Assembly (NCBI GenBank): GCA_023136775.1
Contig: JAGLQO010000022.1
Location: 1 to 50,434 of the forward strand
Origin: Candidatus Pacearchaeota archaeon
GTDB taxonomy: Archaea; Nanobdellota; Nanobdellia; Pacearchaeales; GW2011-AR1
Direction of reading: 5' to 3'
DNA length: 50,434 bases
The translations under genes were made by a program, and so were the position numbers. Positions 10,501-18,600 of this stretch are shown here, piece after piece. The notes under the pieces were generated by a model, which saw only the letters and a list, made by a program, of their open reading frames with translations, had not been told where the DNA came from and ran no database searches. Numbering within the stretch: position 1 is the stretch's first letter; every line of letters starts with the position of its first letter.

Positions 10501-13500
10501 TGGTCTTCCTCCTGATCCAGTTACGTTTATTAGAATATTATTACAGTCAATTTCTGGGGCTGCCGAAAATACAATATCTTCATTTATATTTTCTTGAACT
10601 ATAATGTCTTCAAATCTATTTCCATATGTCCCACTAATTTCAAGCCCCCTATAATTATTATTTGCTACAACATTCATGAAAGTGTTATTACTATCTGTTA
10701 CTCTCACCCCCGCACCTGTATTATTATTTGCTACAACATTTGCAAAAGTGTTATTATGTGAATTATAATAAATATTGATACCATAGTTTTGATTCCCGAT
10801 ACTCGTCACATTAGTAAATGTGTTATTATTACAATAATAGCTAAAATAAATCCCTCCTCCGTTATTGTTATTATTAGTTAAAATATCAGAAAATGCATTG
10901 TCATTCGAATTATACAAAATAATTCCGTGATAATTCTCTGAAGAATTTACGTTGCTGATAATTACATTATCTGAATCTACCAAGCTAAACATATTATTTT
11001 TAATTGTATTTGAGCCCTTTATTGTTATGTTGTTTACTATTGAATTATCTGCGTTACAAAGAATAAGTTCTGATAAAATTTTATTTTCTATTGTAGCTGT
11101 ATAATTGTAGTATTCTATTGGTCTTCCTCCTGATCCAGTTATGTTCGTTAGAATATTATTGCAATGAGATTCTGAGGAAGTTTCAATACGAATGTCTTCT
11201 TGATTATTTTCTTGAACACTTGAATTTATTAATTTGTTGCCTTCAGTCTCATCAAAGTATACTCCGAAGTTATTATAATTGGCATTTATGTCTATAAAAG
11301 AATTATTAGTACTAGCTCCTATCTGTATCCCATAATAATGGTTATTAGATGTAATGTTGCTTAGGTTATTATTGTGGCTGTCATAAATCTGTATTCCTCT
11401 ATAAAATTCAGATATGATACAATTCTCTATAGCATTATTATTAGAACCAGAACTTAAATAAATTCCATAATCTGTCCCTGTATAATCTCCGTCTATTGTG
11501 TATCCTTGACAATCAAAAGTTACATTATCTTTGCCTGCAAAATCTATACAAGTACCAACTTGATCATCAATATCATTACTCAACAAAATTGTGTCTCCTA
11601 CACTTGCAGCTGTAATTAATGCGTTACAATCTGAACAATTATTACAAGTTATAGGTTCCATTCCACCGTCAGTTATTGTCCAATTGTATGTGTTGATTAA
11701 ATCTTGTCTTGCAGTGACTGCCGTAGACGAATATTTAGTTGGAGAAGCAACTAGAGAAACTTCTGATTGCAAAGTTGGGAGAGCATCCCATCCTATTAAA
11801 ATTGAATCGTAGTTTTCTGTTGAAAGATTTGAATTGAAAAAAATATTTGACATTGTTGCAACAGATGACACATTCCAGCTGGAAAGATTTTGATTAAAAG
11901 AGGTTGCAAGTTCAAACATATTAGTCATAGATGTTACACTTGAAGTATCCCATGTGGAAATATTACTATTAAAAGAAGTTGCTAATTGGAACACAGCTCC
12001 CATATTTATAACTTTAGACGTATTCCATGAGTTTAGGGGTTGGCTAAAATTATAAGCTGCTTTAAACATATATTGCATAGTTGTTATATTAGAAGTGTCC
12101 CAATTGTTTAGGGGTTGGTTAAAAGAAGTAGCAAAATAAAACATATAATCCATATCTGTTACTTTGGATGTGTCCCATGTGGAAATATTACTATTAAAGT
12201 CAGTAGCATAATTGAACATATCACTCATATCTAATACATTAGACGTGTCCCAATTGTTTAGGGGTTGGTTAAAATCAAAAGCATAACTAAACGTATGGTG
12301 CATGTTAGTTACTTTTGATGTGTTCCAGTTAGATATATCTTGATTAAACTTTCTTGAATTTTGGAACATGTAATACATGGTTGTAATATTTTCAGAAACT
12401 TCATCAAACCAATCTTCAGAAGTAAAATTAGTAATGACTAGACAATCTCTAAGCATATTTTCAGAACTATTTATTCCGGTTAGTCCATTTGACATTGGAC
12501 TTAAAATATCAATAAGTAAATCTTCAGTTCCTTCATAGAATGAAATTCTTGAAGCCCCACCATTTAATGATATGTTATGAATACCTGGAGTTGCAAAAAC
12601 AAAACTTCTAAGTCCAGTTCCATCGTAAGTTGTAGTGTTTGTTCCATTCCATACAACATCTAAGCTTACTGCGTCGTCAGTTTGAAATGAAAATGTTTCA
12701 TCTGGGGTTGTTGTATTAATCTGGAAAGTGAAGTATGTTAATGGTTCCATTCCACCATCAGTTATTGACCAATTGTAATTATCTATAAACGACTGTCTTG
12801 CAGACGAAGCCGATGAAGTATATTGAGAATTTCCTCCGTGGAACTCTGTGTTGTTTTTTAGAGTTGGTAATGAAGACCAACCAGTTAGTAGAGCGTCGTA
12901 ATTATTGGTTGAAAGAGTTACTCCATTAAACATTAGTTGCATTGTCGTTACGTTTGATATGTTCCAAATTGAGAGATTTTGATTGAAGGAAGTGGCACCA
13001 TTAAATGTACTTGACATGTCTATTACGCTTGATACATCCCAAGAGTTTAGAGGCTGATTGAAGGCAGAAGCACTATTAAACATTCTTTGCATGTTTGTTA
13101 CGCTTGATACATCCCAATTTGATATGTTTCCATTGAACAAACTAGCTATATAAAACATATATTGCATGTTTGTTACATTAGAAGTGTCCCAATTTGAAAG
13201 ATTTTGATTAAAAGAAGAAGCACGATCAAACATGGATCGGAATGTTGTAACTTTTGATGTGTCCCAATTTGAAAGATTTTGGTTGAAATTATCAGTATTA
13301 TAAAACATATATTGCATACCTGTTCCTGTTACACTTGAGGTATTCCAGGAATTTAGAGGTTGGTTAAAAGAAATGGCATCATAGAATAAATATTGCATAT
13401 TTGTTACATTAGAGGTATCCCAGTTAGAGAGATTTTGGTTAAAGGGAGTTTCTCGAAACATAAGAGCCATGTTTGTTACTTTTGAAGTATCCCAGTTATT

Positions 13501-14562
13501 TAAAGGTTGATTGAAATTATCAGCAGCACAAAACATGCTATACATATCTGTAACACTAGAAGTGTTCCATGTAGATATGTTACCATTGAAATCAGATTCT
13601 GTAAAAACAGCTGTAAACATATAAGACATGTCAGTTACTTTTGAGGTATCCCAGTTACTCAGAGATTGATTAAAAACAAGTGCATTTTTAAACATTCTTT
13701 GCATGTTTGTTACATTAGAAGTATCCCAGGAGTTTAGGGGTTGATTGAATAATGATGTATCAGCAAATAAATACATCATGTCAGTTACTTTTGAGGTATC
13801 CCAGTTGGAGAGATTTTGGTTGAAATTAATAGCTCCAAAAAACATATGACTCATATCTGATACATTTCCCGAAACTTCATCGAACCAATCTTGGGTCGTA
13901 AAATTAGTAATATTTTCCGCATCTCTAAACATATTTTCAGAACTATTTATTCCAGTTAGTCCATTTGACATTGGACTTAGGATGTCTGTTAATAATGTTG
14001 GAGTTCCTTCATAAAATGAAATTCTTGAGGCTTCACCCTGAATAGAAATATTATGGATTCCTGCTGATGTATAATTATGACTTCTGAGTCCATCTCCGTT
14101 GTAGGTGTCATTTGCTCCTCCGTCGCCCCAGTCTACTAATAAACTTACTGCAGCGTCGGTTTGAAATGAAAAGTTTTGATAATCATTTGTAGTGTTGATT
14201 TGGAAAACAAAAAAATTCGCTGTATCAGATTGAATCGTAAAATCACCTTGGGTTGTGAAGTCTGATTGGATTCCAAAACCTTGTGATTCACTTGATTCTT
14301 CTTCAGGTGCAGATGAATCATCTAGAGGTTCTTCTAGAATTGTTTCATTTTCTAAAGTTTGATTTGTTTCGTTAATTTCTGAAATTGTTTCGTTAATTAA
14401 AGTCTCATTGGTTTCGTTTTCTAATATTGCATGTCCTGTAAACTTAGCATTTTCATCTGTTAAAACTGCTATTGAAACTATTACGAAAATTGCAAACATT
14501 AATGCAAAAAATATATTCTTTGTATTTGTGAACGGTTTACTTTTTGATTTCCCTTTTTTCAT
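7570..14562 (-). CDS. Giant surface protein: BspA-like repeats, beta-helices, TSP1-like motifs, membrane anchor
   Basis: About 2330 residues. The N-terminus (MKKGKSKSK, then a hydrophobic stretch at about 15-35) is a signal/anchor, followed by an acidic Asn/Glu-rich linker. From about 115 come two copies of a module: a PKD-like DWGDGG-type domain, then BspA-like DUF285 repeats (NWDTSKVTNM..MF, about 25 residues each) at roughly 228-555 and 738-915. Two parallel beta-helix (NosD-like) modules follow at about 970-1520 and 1560-1975, each opening with CxxCSDCN and IDFAGKDN. Next come two Cys-rich TSP1-like units (WSACNGTHQTRIC, WSTCVSSSQTRTC), a PGF-pre-PGF-like domain (about 2090-2255), a membrane helix and a basic tail. 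An in-frame ATG at 14619 exists, but a TATA-like TTTTTATA about 20 nt before 14562 favours this start. Probable adhesin or polysaccharide/host-surface binding protein. Confidence 0.85.
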   Translation of the reverse strand: MKKGKSKSKPFTNTKNIFFALMFAIFVIVSIAVLTDENAKFTGHAILENETNETLINETISEINETNQTLENETILEEPLDDSSAPEEESSESQGFGIQSDFTTQGDFTIQSDTANFFVFQINTTNDYQNFSFQTDAAVSLLVDWGDGGANDTYNGDGLRSHNYTSAGIHNISIQGEASRISFYEGTPTLLTDILSPMSNGLTGINSSENMFRDAENITNFTTQDWFDEVSGNVSDMSHMFFGAINFNQNLSNWDTSKVTDMMYLFADTSLFNQPLNSWDTSNVTNMQRMFKNALVFNQSLSNWDTSKVTDMSYMFTAVFTESDFNGNISTWNTSSVTDMYSMFCAADNFNQPLNNWDTSKVTNMALMFRETPFNQNLSNWDTSNVTNMQYLFYDAISFNQPLNSWNTSSVTGTGMQYMFYNTDNFNQNLSNWDTSKVTTFRSMFDRASSFNQNLSNWDTSNVTNMQYMFYIASLFNGNISNWDVSSVTNMQRMFNSASAFNQPLNSWDVSSVIDMSSTFNGATSFNQNLSIWNISNVTTMQLMFNGVTLSTNNYDALLTGWSSLPTLKNNTEFHGGNSQYTSSASSARQSFIDNYNWSITDGGMEPLTYFTFQINTTTPDETFSFQTDDAVSLDVVWNGTNTTTYDGTGLRSFVFATPGIHNISLNGGASRISFYEGTEDLLIDILSPMSNGLTGINSSENMLRDCLVITNFTSEDWFDEVSENITTMYYMFQNSRKFNQDISNWNTSKVTNMHHTFSYAFDFNQPLNNWDTSNVLDMSDMFNYATDFNSNISTWDTSKVTDMDYMFYFATSFNQPLNNWDTSNITTMQYMFKAAYNFSQPLNSWNTSKVINMGAVFQLATSFNSNISTWDTSSVTSMTNMFELATSFNQNLSSWNVSSVATMSNIFFNSNLSTENYDSILIGWDALPTLQSEVSLVASPTKYSSTAVTARQDLINTYNWTITDGGMEPITCNNCSDCNALITAASVGDTILLSNDIDDQVGTCIDFAGKDNVTFDCQGYTIDGDYTGTDYGIYLSSGSNNNAIENCIISEFYRGIQIYDSHNNNLSNITSNNHYYGIQIGASTNNSFIDINANYNNFGVYFDETEGNKLINSSVQENNQEDIRIETSSESHCNNILTNITGSGGRPIEYYNYTATIENKILSELILCNADNSIVNNITIKGSNTIKNNMFSLVDSDNVIISNVNSSENYHGIILYNSNDNAFSDILTNNNNNGGGIYFSYYCNNNTFTNVTSIGNQNYGINIYYNSHNNTFANVVANNNTGAGVRVTDSNNTFMNVVANNNYRGLEISGTYGNRFEDIIVQENINEDIVFSAAPEIDCNNILINVTGSGGRPIEYYNYTATIENKILSELILCNADNSVINNVIVMGSDTLENNMIYMFFTDNVSLSNVDSSNNKNGIYSYESNNNSFTNVSVNDNSYGFYFRNSNNNMINDSSVKSSVVYGIYFRDSLNNTFYNNFFNNTVNYHNASVVSNYFNTTLQAGTNIVGGPNMGGNFWATPTGTGFSETCTDSNDDKICDSTYSIGGVNYDYHPLFITPPVTCHNCSDCNTKIAAASADDTIQLNTSLSNIVGTCIDFAGKDNVIFDCGGYTIDGTGSDSGIYLSTGSNDNTVKNCNISDFANGVYIYSSSNNTFTNITSNLNDYGFRQSSSSNNIFTNITSNLNDYGLNSYNSPNNIFTNIIVQENSLYDIALPANIVDCTNSYTNITGSGNRPIEFYNYTVTVENKILSELILCDADNSTINNVTISSSDILKNNALILYSTEWANMSNVNSSGVYAGIRSISSSNNIFTNITLNFNKMSGDFSSNSNNNIFMNVIANFNREGFSLSSSSNNIFTNITSDSTDYNGFYLYSSSNNTIKNSQIINNTEYGIRLGSTSNNNTFYNNFFNNTVNYYNASALTNYFNTTLQAETNIMDGPNLGGNYWAYPNGTGYSETCTDANENGICDSSYSLDGTNYDYLPLAYNASACTESWFCQDWSACNGTHQTRICTDANACGTTVSKPIEIQECTGCQEDWTCTAWSTCVSSSQTRTCTDDNNCGTEENKSAETQSCTVDDGGSSGSSSTSTVDPETGIAEVVNDTIVTVFPEMNPDEPTNITINDSDFGLTGVSIDVGENVTGVSISIEEVENITEADLRLGVTIGKVFETYEIFIVEKEGITNDQIDSVTLDFKITREWIEEKVLETGFNEDKIVREIEMFKRQNDSDVWIKVKTDFIYSDEEFFYFQATTDGFSIFVMGLVYDDLDETELEEIETKEEKQDKFIIIMIIALVFSILVLLTLIIFYKKFYGKKKIEKIKLVNKVKAHKIPLTKK

Positions 14563-14622
14563 GAAAATTAAAAACATCTTTAGTATAAAAAGATTATTGA
14601 AGATTAGTTTTATTTGCACATT

Positions 14623-15207
14623 TTAAAATAATAATAATTTTGCTATTTGTCCTGCGAGTCCTGCTAGGATTGGGATTGTTAAGTTGTCGTTTATTTTATA
14701 TGAGAACATTTCTGAGAGTGTCGCTACTATTGCCATTGGAATTATTATCAACCAATTTCCGATTATTAGGTAGCCTATTGTTAGGTCGATTATTAATTCT
14801 GTTATTGATCCTTGGATGCTAGAGTTTTCTGATATTTTGTGTTTGCCGAATTTTAATCCTATTATGGTGGCTGCGGCGTCACCGATTGCCATCATTAGAA
14901 TTGCTGAAAGTGCTATTTGAAAATTAAAAAAGGTTAAGGCAATAATCATACCTAATATGTATGGTATTTCTCCGCCGAATTTTTTTGTTTCATTGTCTCT
15001 CCAAAGTTTATGGAAGAATGGGATTTTTTTCTTTTTGATTATTCTTAGATATTCCATGATTAGGAATGCTATTAGGATGAATGTTAGTGAGAGTAATGCT
15101 AGGGTTTGTGAGTTGAGATATTTTAGAATTAGCCAGTAGGGTAGTAAATAAATTAAACTTGCGACGTGGAAGAATTTTCGTTTTATTTCGAAAGCTAATT
15201 TTGACAT
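14623..15207 (-). CDS. Dolichol kinase / phosphatidate cytidylyltransferase-like membrane enzyme
   Basis: A polytopic protein of 194 residues with 5-6 membrane segments. Family motifs are EIKRKFFHVASLI at the N-terminus, KKFGGEIPYILGMI (about 75-88), GDAAATIIGLKFGKHKI (about 110-126) and the following SSIQGSITE block, where the family usually has K-S-x-E-G. The dolichol/phytol kinase and cytidylyltransferase superfamily uses CTP to phosphorylate a polyprenol or to activate a lipid head group. In an archaeon this fits isoprenoid lipid-carrier or archaeol metabolism; the exact substrate cannot be read from the sequence. It starts 21 nt after a CTATAAACT box. Confidence 0.8.
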   Translation of the reverse strand: MSKLAFEIKRKFFHVASLIYLLPYWLILKYLNSQTLALLSLTFILIAFLIMEYLRIIKKKKIPFFHKLWRDNETKKFGGEIPYILGMIIALTFFNFQIALSAILMMAIGDAAATIIGLKFGKHKISENSSIQGSITELIIDLTIGYLIIGNWLIIIPMAIVATLSEMFSYKINDNLTIPILAGLAGQIAKLLLF

Positions 15208-15239
15208 ATATATATTAGAGATTATTAGTTTATAGAGAT

Positions 15240-15400
15240 TGGGGAAATGGAATACAAATTGGTCTCAAACGACATGGTTCTGGTGAACCCGCTCGCGGAT
15301 CTTGGGGATTTAATGGATTTCCGAAACGGGGAAAGGGAAATTTTTGCTCACGGATTTCACAGATGGGCTTACCCATTCACGGATCTAAAACAGTTGAGTT
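15240..15400. repeat. Family B intergenic repeat, copy B1
   Basis: The copy contains GGTCTCAAACGACATGG (also a module of family A copies), then GGGGATTTAATGGATT and the family B core TTGCTCACGGATTTCACAG-ATGGG-CTTA-CCCAT-TCACGGAT (15345-15384). The core is a hairpin flanked by two direct CACGGAT motifs. Related cores occur at 18629, 25848, 38858 and 50283. Confidence 0.75.
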
Positions 15401-15416
15401 ATTTTAGTGAAGTTTA

Positions 15417-15446
15417 TTGGTGTCGACGTTCGATTCTCTCTCTCAT
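15417..15446 (+). pseudogene. Broken 3' part of a tRNA-Phe gene
   Basis: The stretch GGTGTCGACGTTCGATTC and following CTCTCTC match the variable loop and T-arm of the intact tRNA-Phe 180 bp downstream. One base is missing in the 5' T-stem (GAGAG is GACG here) and the acceptor end is lost. It follows directly after repeat B1. It cannot fold as a tRNA and appears to be a remnant. Confidence 0.75.
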
Positions 15447-15459
15447 TTTTCTTAACAAC

Positions 15460-15534
15460 AAACTTAAAAACCAACTATTCTGTTTATGTTTAATGGGACG
15501 GTAGCGCTGTTGAGAGATCACACGGCTGAAGACC
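15460..15534 (+). pseudogene. tRNA promoter and broken 5' part of tRNA-Phe
   Basis: From 15495 the first 40 nt of tRNA-Phe recur exactly 60 bp upstream of the intact gene (GGGACGGTAGC, then CACACGGCTGAAGACC). Several changes destroy the D-arm and the copy stops after the anticodon loop. The best TATA-like box in the region (CTTAAAAACC near 15462) lies about 25-30 nt before this partial copy, not before the intact tRNA. Transcription of the intact tRNA may therefore start here and carry the broken half as a leader. Confidence 0.65.
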
Positions 15535-15554
15535 TTCACCCTACACTTTACAAT

Positions 15555-15626
15555 GGGACGGTAGCTCAGTGGGAGAGCACACGGCTGAAGACCGTGGTGT
15601 CGAGAGTTCGATTCTCTCTCGTCCCA
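15555..15626 (+). tRNA. tRNA-Phe (GAA)
   Basis: The full cloverleaf is visible. The acceptor pairs GGGACGG with TCGTCCC and is followed by discriminator A; the D-stem is GCTC/GAGC. The anticodon stem is CACGG/CCGTG with loop CTGAAGA, so the anticodon is GAA (15587-15589). The variable loop is GTGTC and the T-arm is GAGAG-TTCGATT-CTCTC. No intron and no encoded CCA. It is flanked upstream by broken copies of itself and downstream, 8 nt later, by a family A repeat. Confidence 0.97.
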
Positions 15627-15633
15627 TACTAAA

Positions 15634-15818
15634 ATCAACATTTTTTGCTTTGCAAAAAATCGTTGGTAAATTTCTGTAGAAATTTAAATTCCAAACCACT
15701 TACCGACTCACGTCGCAGATGGTTTGATATAATGAGGGATTCTCCCGCTATTCAGAGTTTTAGTTATTTATTCCATAAGAAATAGTGGCATCTTCGACGC
15801 CACGATGTTCTTATGGAA
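15634..15818. repeat. Family A structured intergenic repeat, copy A2
   Basis: Hairpin chain in the same order as A1 but with different stem sequences. Stem 1 is TTTTTTGC/GCAAAAAA. Stem 2 is AAATTTC/GAAATTT. Stem 3 is CCAAACC (15691-15697) with GGTTTG (15721-15726) around CTTACCGACT and CGCAGAT. Stem 4 is degenerate. Stem 5 is TTCCATAAGAA/TTCTTATGGAA around TGGC-ATCTTCGAC-GCCA. It lies directly after tRNA-Phe. Confidence 0.85.
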
Positions 15819-15882
15819 AATATTAATTTTCTACTTCCATTTTTTAGAAAGAATTTATAATCTTTGAAAATTTATTAGTGTT

Positions 15883-16215
15883 ATGAATAAGTATGATGGA
15901 CTTGTGAAATATGATAAGTTGATTCGGGATAGGATTCCTGAGAAAATTGAAAGTAATGGTTCTACATATAAATTGCATGTTGCTAATGATAAAGAATATT
16001 GGAGCAAACTTCAAAGTAAAATTGGCGAAGAAGTTAATGAATTTTTAGAGGACCCTTCAGTCGAAGAATTGGCTGATATTGTTGAGGTACTTTATGCTAT
16101 TGCTGATTTTAATTTTGGTGGACGAAAAAATTTAGAAGAAGTAAGGCTGAGAAAATTTGAGAAACGTGGTGGATTTGAAAAGAAATTAATTCTTGATGAA
16201 ACCGACAATAGATAA
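15883..16215 (+). CDS. MazG-like / PRA-PH-type NTP pyrophosphohydrolase
   Basis: A protein of 110 residues starting NKYDGLVKYDKLIRDRIPE, typical of the COG4997-type house-cleaning pyrophosphohydrolases. The helical metal site is visible as KIGEEVNEF (about 46-54) and EELADIVEVLYAI (about 61-73), giving the E-E-x-x-E / E-x-x-D acidic pattern that binds Mg in all-alpha NTP pyrophosphatases. A conserved RGGFEKKLIL block is near the end. It probably hydrolyses non-canonical nucleotides to monophosphates. A TATA box TTTATAAT precedes the ATG at leaderless distance. Confidence 0.85.
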   Translation: MNKYDGLVKYDKLIRDRIPEKIESNGSTYKLHVANDKEYWSKLQSKIGEEVNEFLEDPSVEELADIVEVLYAIADFNFGGRKNLEEVRLRKFEKRGGFEKKLILDETDNR

Positions 16216-16249
16216 TAACTTTTATAAAGAAAAGAGTTGTTGATTTGTT

Positions 16250-16810
16250 ATGAGGGGGAATAAAAAAGCGGCGATTGAGATGTCTATTGGGACTATTGTT
16301 ACTATTGTTCTTGCTATGTCTATGTTGATTTTGGGGATGGTTTTGGTTAAAAATATTTTTAGTGGATCGTCTAGTAATGTTTTACAGATGAATGATCAGG
16401 TAAAGGGTCAAATTAATAAATTATTCACTGAGGACAAAAGAACTGTTGTAAATTTACCAAATCAAATTGCAAAGATTAAGCAAAATGAAGAATGGGGAGT
16501 TTCTTTTGGTATTCAAAATTTAGCTAGAGGAACGGCTGAAAGTGGGATGTTCTCATATGAAGTTGTTGTTGCTTCTCCAGAAGAGGTTACAAGAATGTGT
16601 GGAATTAATGATAGGGAAGTTATGAGCTGGGTTGGTGCTGGTAGAATTGGAAAAGATATTCCTATTGCCCCTGGTGAATCTTATGCAAGTAATGTTAGAT
16701 TTATTATTCCTGATACTGCTCCACTTTGTATTGTACGATTTAACTTAAAGGTTACAAAAGATGGTAAAGCTTATGCAACTGATTTTTTCGATGTAGAAGT
16801 TTTGCCCTGA
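16250..16810 (+). CDS. Pilin-like protein with class III signal peptide
   Basis: The 186-residue protein begins MRGNKKAAIEMSIGTIVTIVLAMSMLIL: a short basic leader, the AAIEM processing region and a 20-residue hydrophobic helix, as in archaeal type IV pilin/archaellin-like proteins cut by prepilin peptidase. The rest is a beta-rich external domain (about 60-186) with two Cys. This protein type, with AAIEMSIGTIV at the start, is frequent in DPANN genomes, but its exact role is unknown. It lies away from the main pilus locus at the right end of the window. Confidence 0.75.
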   Translation: MRGNKKAAIEMSIGTIVTIVLAMSMLILGMVLVKNIFSGSSSNVLQMNDQVKGQINKLFTEDKRTVVNLPNQIAKIKQNEEWGVSFGIQNLARGTAESGMFSYEVVVASPEEVTRMCGINDREVMSWVGAGRIGKDIPIAPGESYASNVRFIIPDTAPLCIVRFNLKVTKDGKAYATDFFDVEVLP

Positions 16811-16866
16811 AAGTCAAGTTTTTTATTAATGGATAATATTAAAAGTGCCAAATTTATTTAATAATT

Positions 16867-16965
16867 ATGTTGAAATTATATAATACATTAACCCGAGAAA
16901 AAGAAGAATTTAAACCCATCAAGAAAGATGAGATTGGAATTTATACTTGTGGTCCAACTGTTTAG
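16867..16965 (+). pseudogene. Duplicated 5' end of cysS (32 codons, then stop)
   Basis: Reads [20 protein letters not shown] and on to CGPTV, then TAG. It matches the first 32 codons of the intact cysS 340 bp downstream. Seven codons differ and six of these differences are synonymous; the only amino-acid change is T9 for S. The match breaks exactly where a family C element begins (TAGGCTCCC). It is best explained as a target duplication made when that element entered the cysS start. Confidence 0.85.
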
Positions 16966-17165
16966 GCTCCCTTTTAGAAAAAGGTTCCCTGGAATCAAAA
17001 CTTAGTTAGGTTTAATCTAAAATAAATTTTCTAATAAAAAATTGATTTTAGATTAAACGATATATGACGAAATTAAATTTCTTAACGCGCCTGTCCAGAG
17101 GACAACCTGTCGCTGAAATTTTATTTCGTATGCTTGGCTGCTTTTGTTATGAAAGTTGTTGAAAC
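16963..17165. mobile_element. Family C structured element, copy C1, in cysS 5' region
   Basis: A non-coding element of about 200 bp nearly identical in its core to the one at 33091. Hairpins in order: CCTTTT-AGA-AAAAGG; a long stem AATCTAAAAT/ATTTTAGATT; ACGAAATTAAATTTC paired with GAAATTTTATTTCGT, enclosing the conserved GTCCAGAGGACAACCTG. No open reading frame of useful length is present. It is bounded on the left by the duplicated cysS start and on the right by the intact cysS with its own promoter. The right boundary is uncertain by about 20-30 bp. Confidence 0.8.
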
Positions 17166-17206
17166 TAAGTGTAAACTTTTATTAAGCTTATTTTTATTTA
17201 TTTATT

Positions 17207-18583
17207 ATGTTAAAATTATATAATACTCTCAGTAGAGAAAAAGAAGAATTTAAACCTATAAAGAAAGATGAGATTGGAATTTATACTTGTGGTCCAACTG
17301 TTTATTGGTTTGGTCATGCTGGAAATCTTCGGAGTTATATTTTTGCGGATATTTTGAAGAGGGTCTTATTATATAATGAGTTTAAGGTAAAGCATATTAT
17401 TAACGTGACTGATGTTGGGCATTTGACTTCGGACTCTGACACTGGGGATGATAAAATGGAGGCTGCTGCTGCTAAGGAAGGTAAAACTGCTAAAGAAATT
17501 TCTCATTTTTATTTTGATGCCTTTCGAAAAGATTTTAGGAAATTAAATTTAATTGAGCCATTCAAATGGACTTGGGCGACTGAGCATATTAAAGAGCAGA
17601 TTGAGATGATTGAGATTTTAGAAAAGAAAAATTACACATACAAGACAGATGACGGAATTTATTTTGATACTTCTAAATTTAAAGATTATGGGAAATTGTC
17701 TAATAAAAAAATCGAGGGACTTGAGGCTGGGAAGAGAATTGATTTGCGAGATAAAAAAAATAAAACCGATTTCGCACTTTGGAAATTTTCTTTTCCAGAA
17801 GATAAGCGACAGCAAGAATGGGATTCTCCATGGGGGAAAGGATTTCCTGGTTGGCATATTGAGTGTTCGGCTATGGCGACTAAATATTTAGGGAAACAAT
17901 TTGATATTCATACTGGTGGTGAGGATAATATGCCAATTCATCATGAGAATGAAATTGCTCAAAGTGAATGTGTTTGGGGCGTTAAACCTTGGGTTAAGAC
18001 TTGGATGCATGGTGCGTTTTTGAATATTAAGGGTGGGAAAAAAATGAGTAAGTCTGCTGGAAAGATTAAGACTATTTCACAATTAGAGGATGAGGGGATA
18101 GCTCCTTTGATGTATAGGTATTTTACTTATTCTGCCAAATATAGAAAGCCTTTAGTTTGGAGTTCGGAGGCTGTTGAGTCTGCGGTTAATAGTTATAAAA
18201 AATTAAAAAATATTATTTCTGGGATTGAAAATACTGCTGGGAAAAATAAAATGTATTTGAAAGAATTCGAGGAAAGGATTAACGATGATTTGGATATGCC
18301 TGGGGCTTTGGCTGTTCTTTGGAAATTGGTTCGAGATGAAAAGGCTAGTGGAAAAATTGGAACTATTCGAAAAATGGATATGGTTTTTGGGTTGGATTTA
18401 TTGAAAGAAGAGGAGAAAGAAAAAGTACCTAAAGAAATTATTGAGATTGCAAATGAGCGACAAAAAGCTCGGGGGGGAAAAGATTGGGCGAGGAGTGATG
18501 AGCTTCGGGATTTAATAAAGGCTAAGGGCTGGGTTGTTAAGGATTCTAAAGATGGATTTGAGTTGGAAAAAAGTAACTGTTAA
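17207..18583 (+). CDS. cysS: Cysteinyl-tRNA synthetase
   Basis: Class I aminoacyl-tRNA synthetase charging tRNA-Cys. The 458 residues match the usual length. Visible are the N-terminal CGPTVYWFGHAGNLRSYIFAD region (zinc Cys and HIGH-type motif), GWHIECSAMATKYLG (zinc Cys), HHENEIAQSE (zinc ligands) and GGKKMSKSAGK (KMSKS loop, about residue 280). The C-terminal helical domain ends in RGGKDWARSDELRDLIKAKG. A TATA-like AACTTTTATTAAG lies upstream. The first 33 codons and part of the promoter are duplicated upstream by the family C insertion, so this copy carries the only full-length gene. Confidence 0.97.
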   Translation: MLKLYNTLSREKEEFKPIKKDEIGIYTCGPTVYWFGHAGNLRSYIFADILKRVLLYNEFKVKHIINVTDVGHLTSDSDTGDDKMEAAAAKEGKTAKEISHFYFDAFRKDFRKLNLIEPFKWTWATEHIKEQIEMIEILEKKNYTYKTDDGIYFDTSKFKDYGKLSNKKIEGLEAGKRIDLRDKKNKTDFALWKFSFPEDKRQQEWDSPWGKGFPGWHIECSAMATKYLGKQFDIHTGGEDNMPIHHENEIAQSECVWGVKPWVKTWMHGAFLNIKGGKKMSKSAGKIKTISQLEDEGIAPLMYRYFTYSAKYRKPLVWSSEAVESAVNSYKKLKNIISGIENTAGKNKMYLKEFEERINDDLDMPGALAVLWKLVRDEKASGKIGTIRKMDMVFGLDLLKEEEKEKVPKEIIEIANERQKARGGKDWARSDELRDLIKAKGWVVKDSKDGFELEKSNC

Positions 18584-18600
18584 TTAAAATGTAAATAGCT

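Noticed and set aside
15417-15534. A circularly permuted tRNA-Phe gene (3' half before 5' half)
   Set aside because: The T-stem lacks a base and the acceptor and D-arm are not paired, while a perfect tRNA-Phe follows directly. Decayed copies are more likely.
16963-17165. Family C as a group I or group II intron
   Set aside because: It lacks recognisable core or domain V sequences, is only about 200 nt, and does not restore the reading frame of the host gene when removed; the flanking gene start is duplicated instead.
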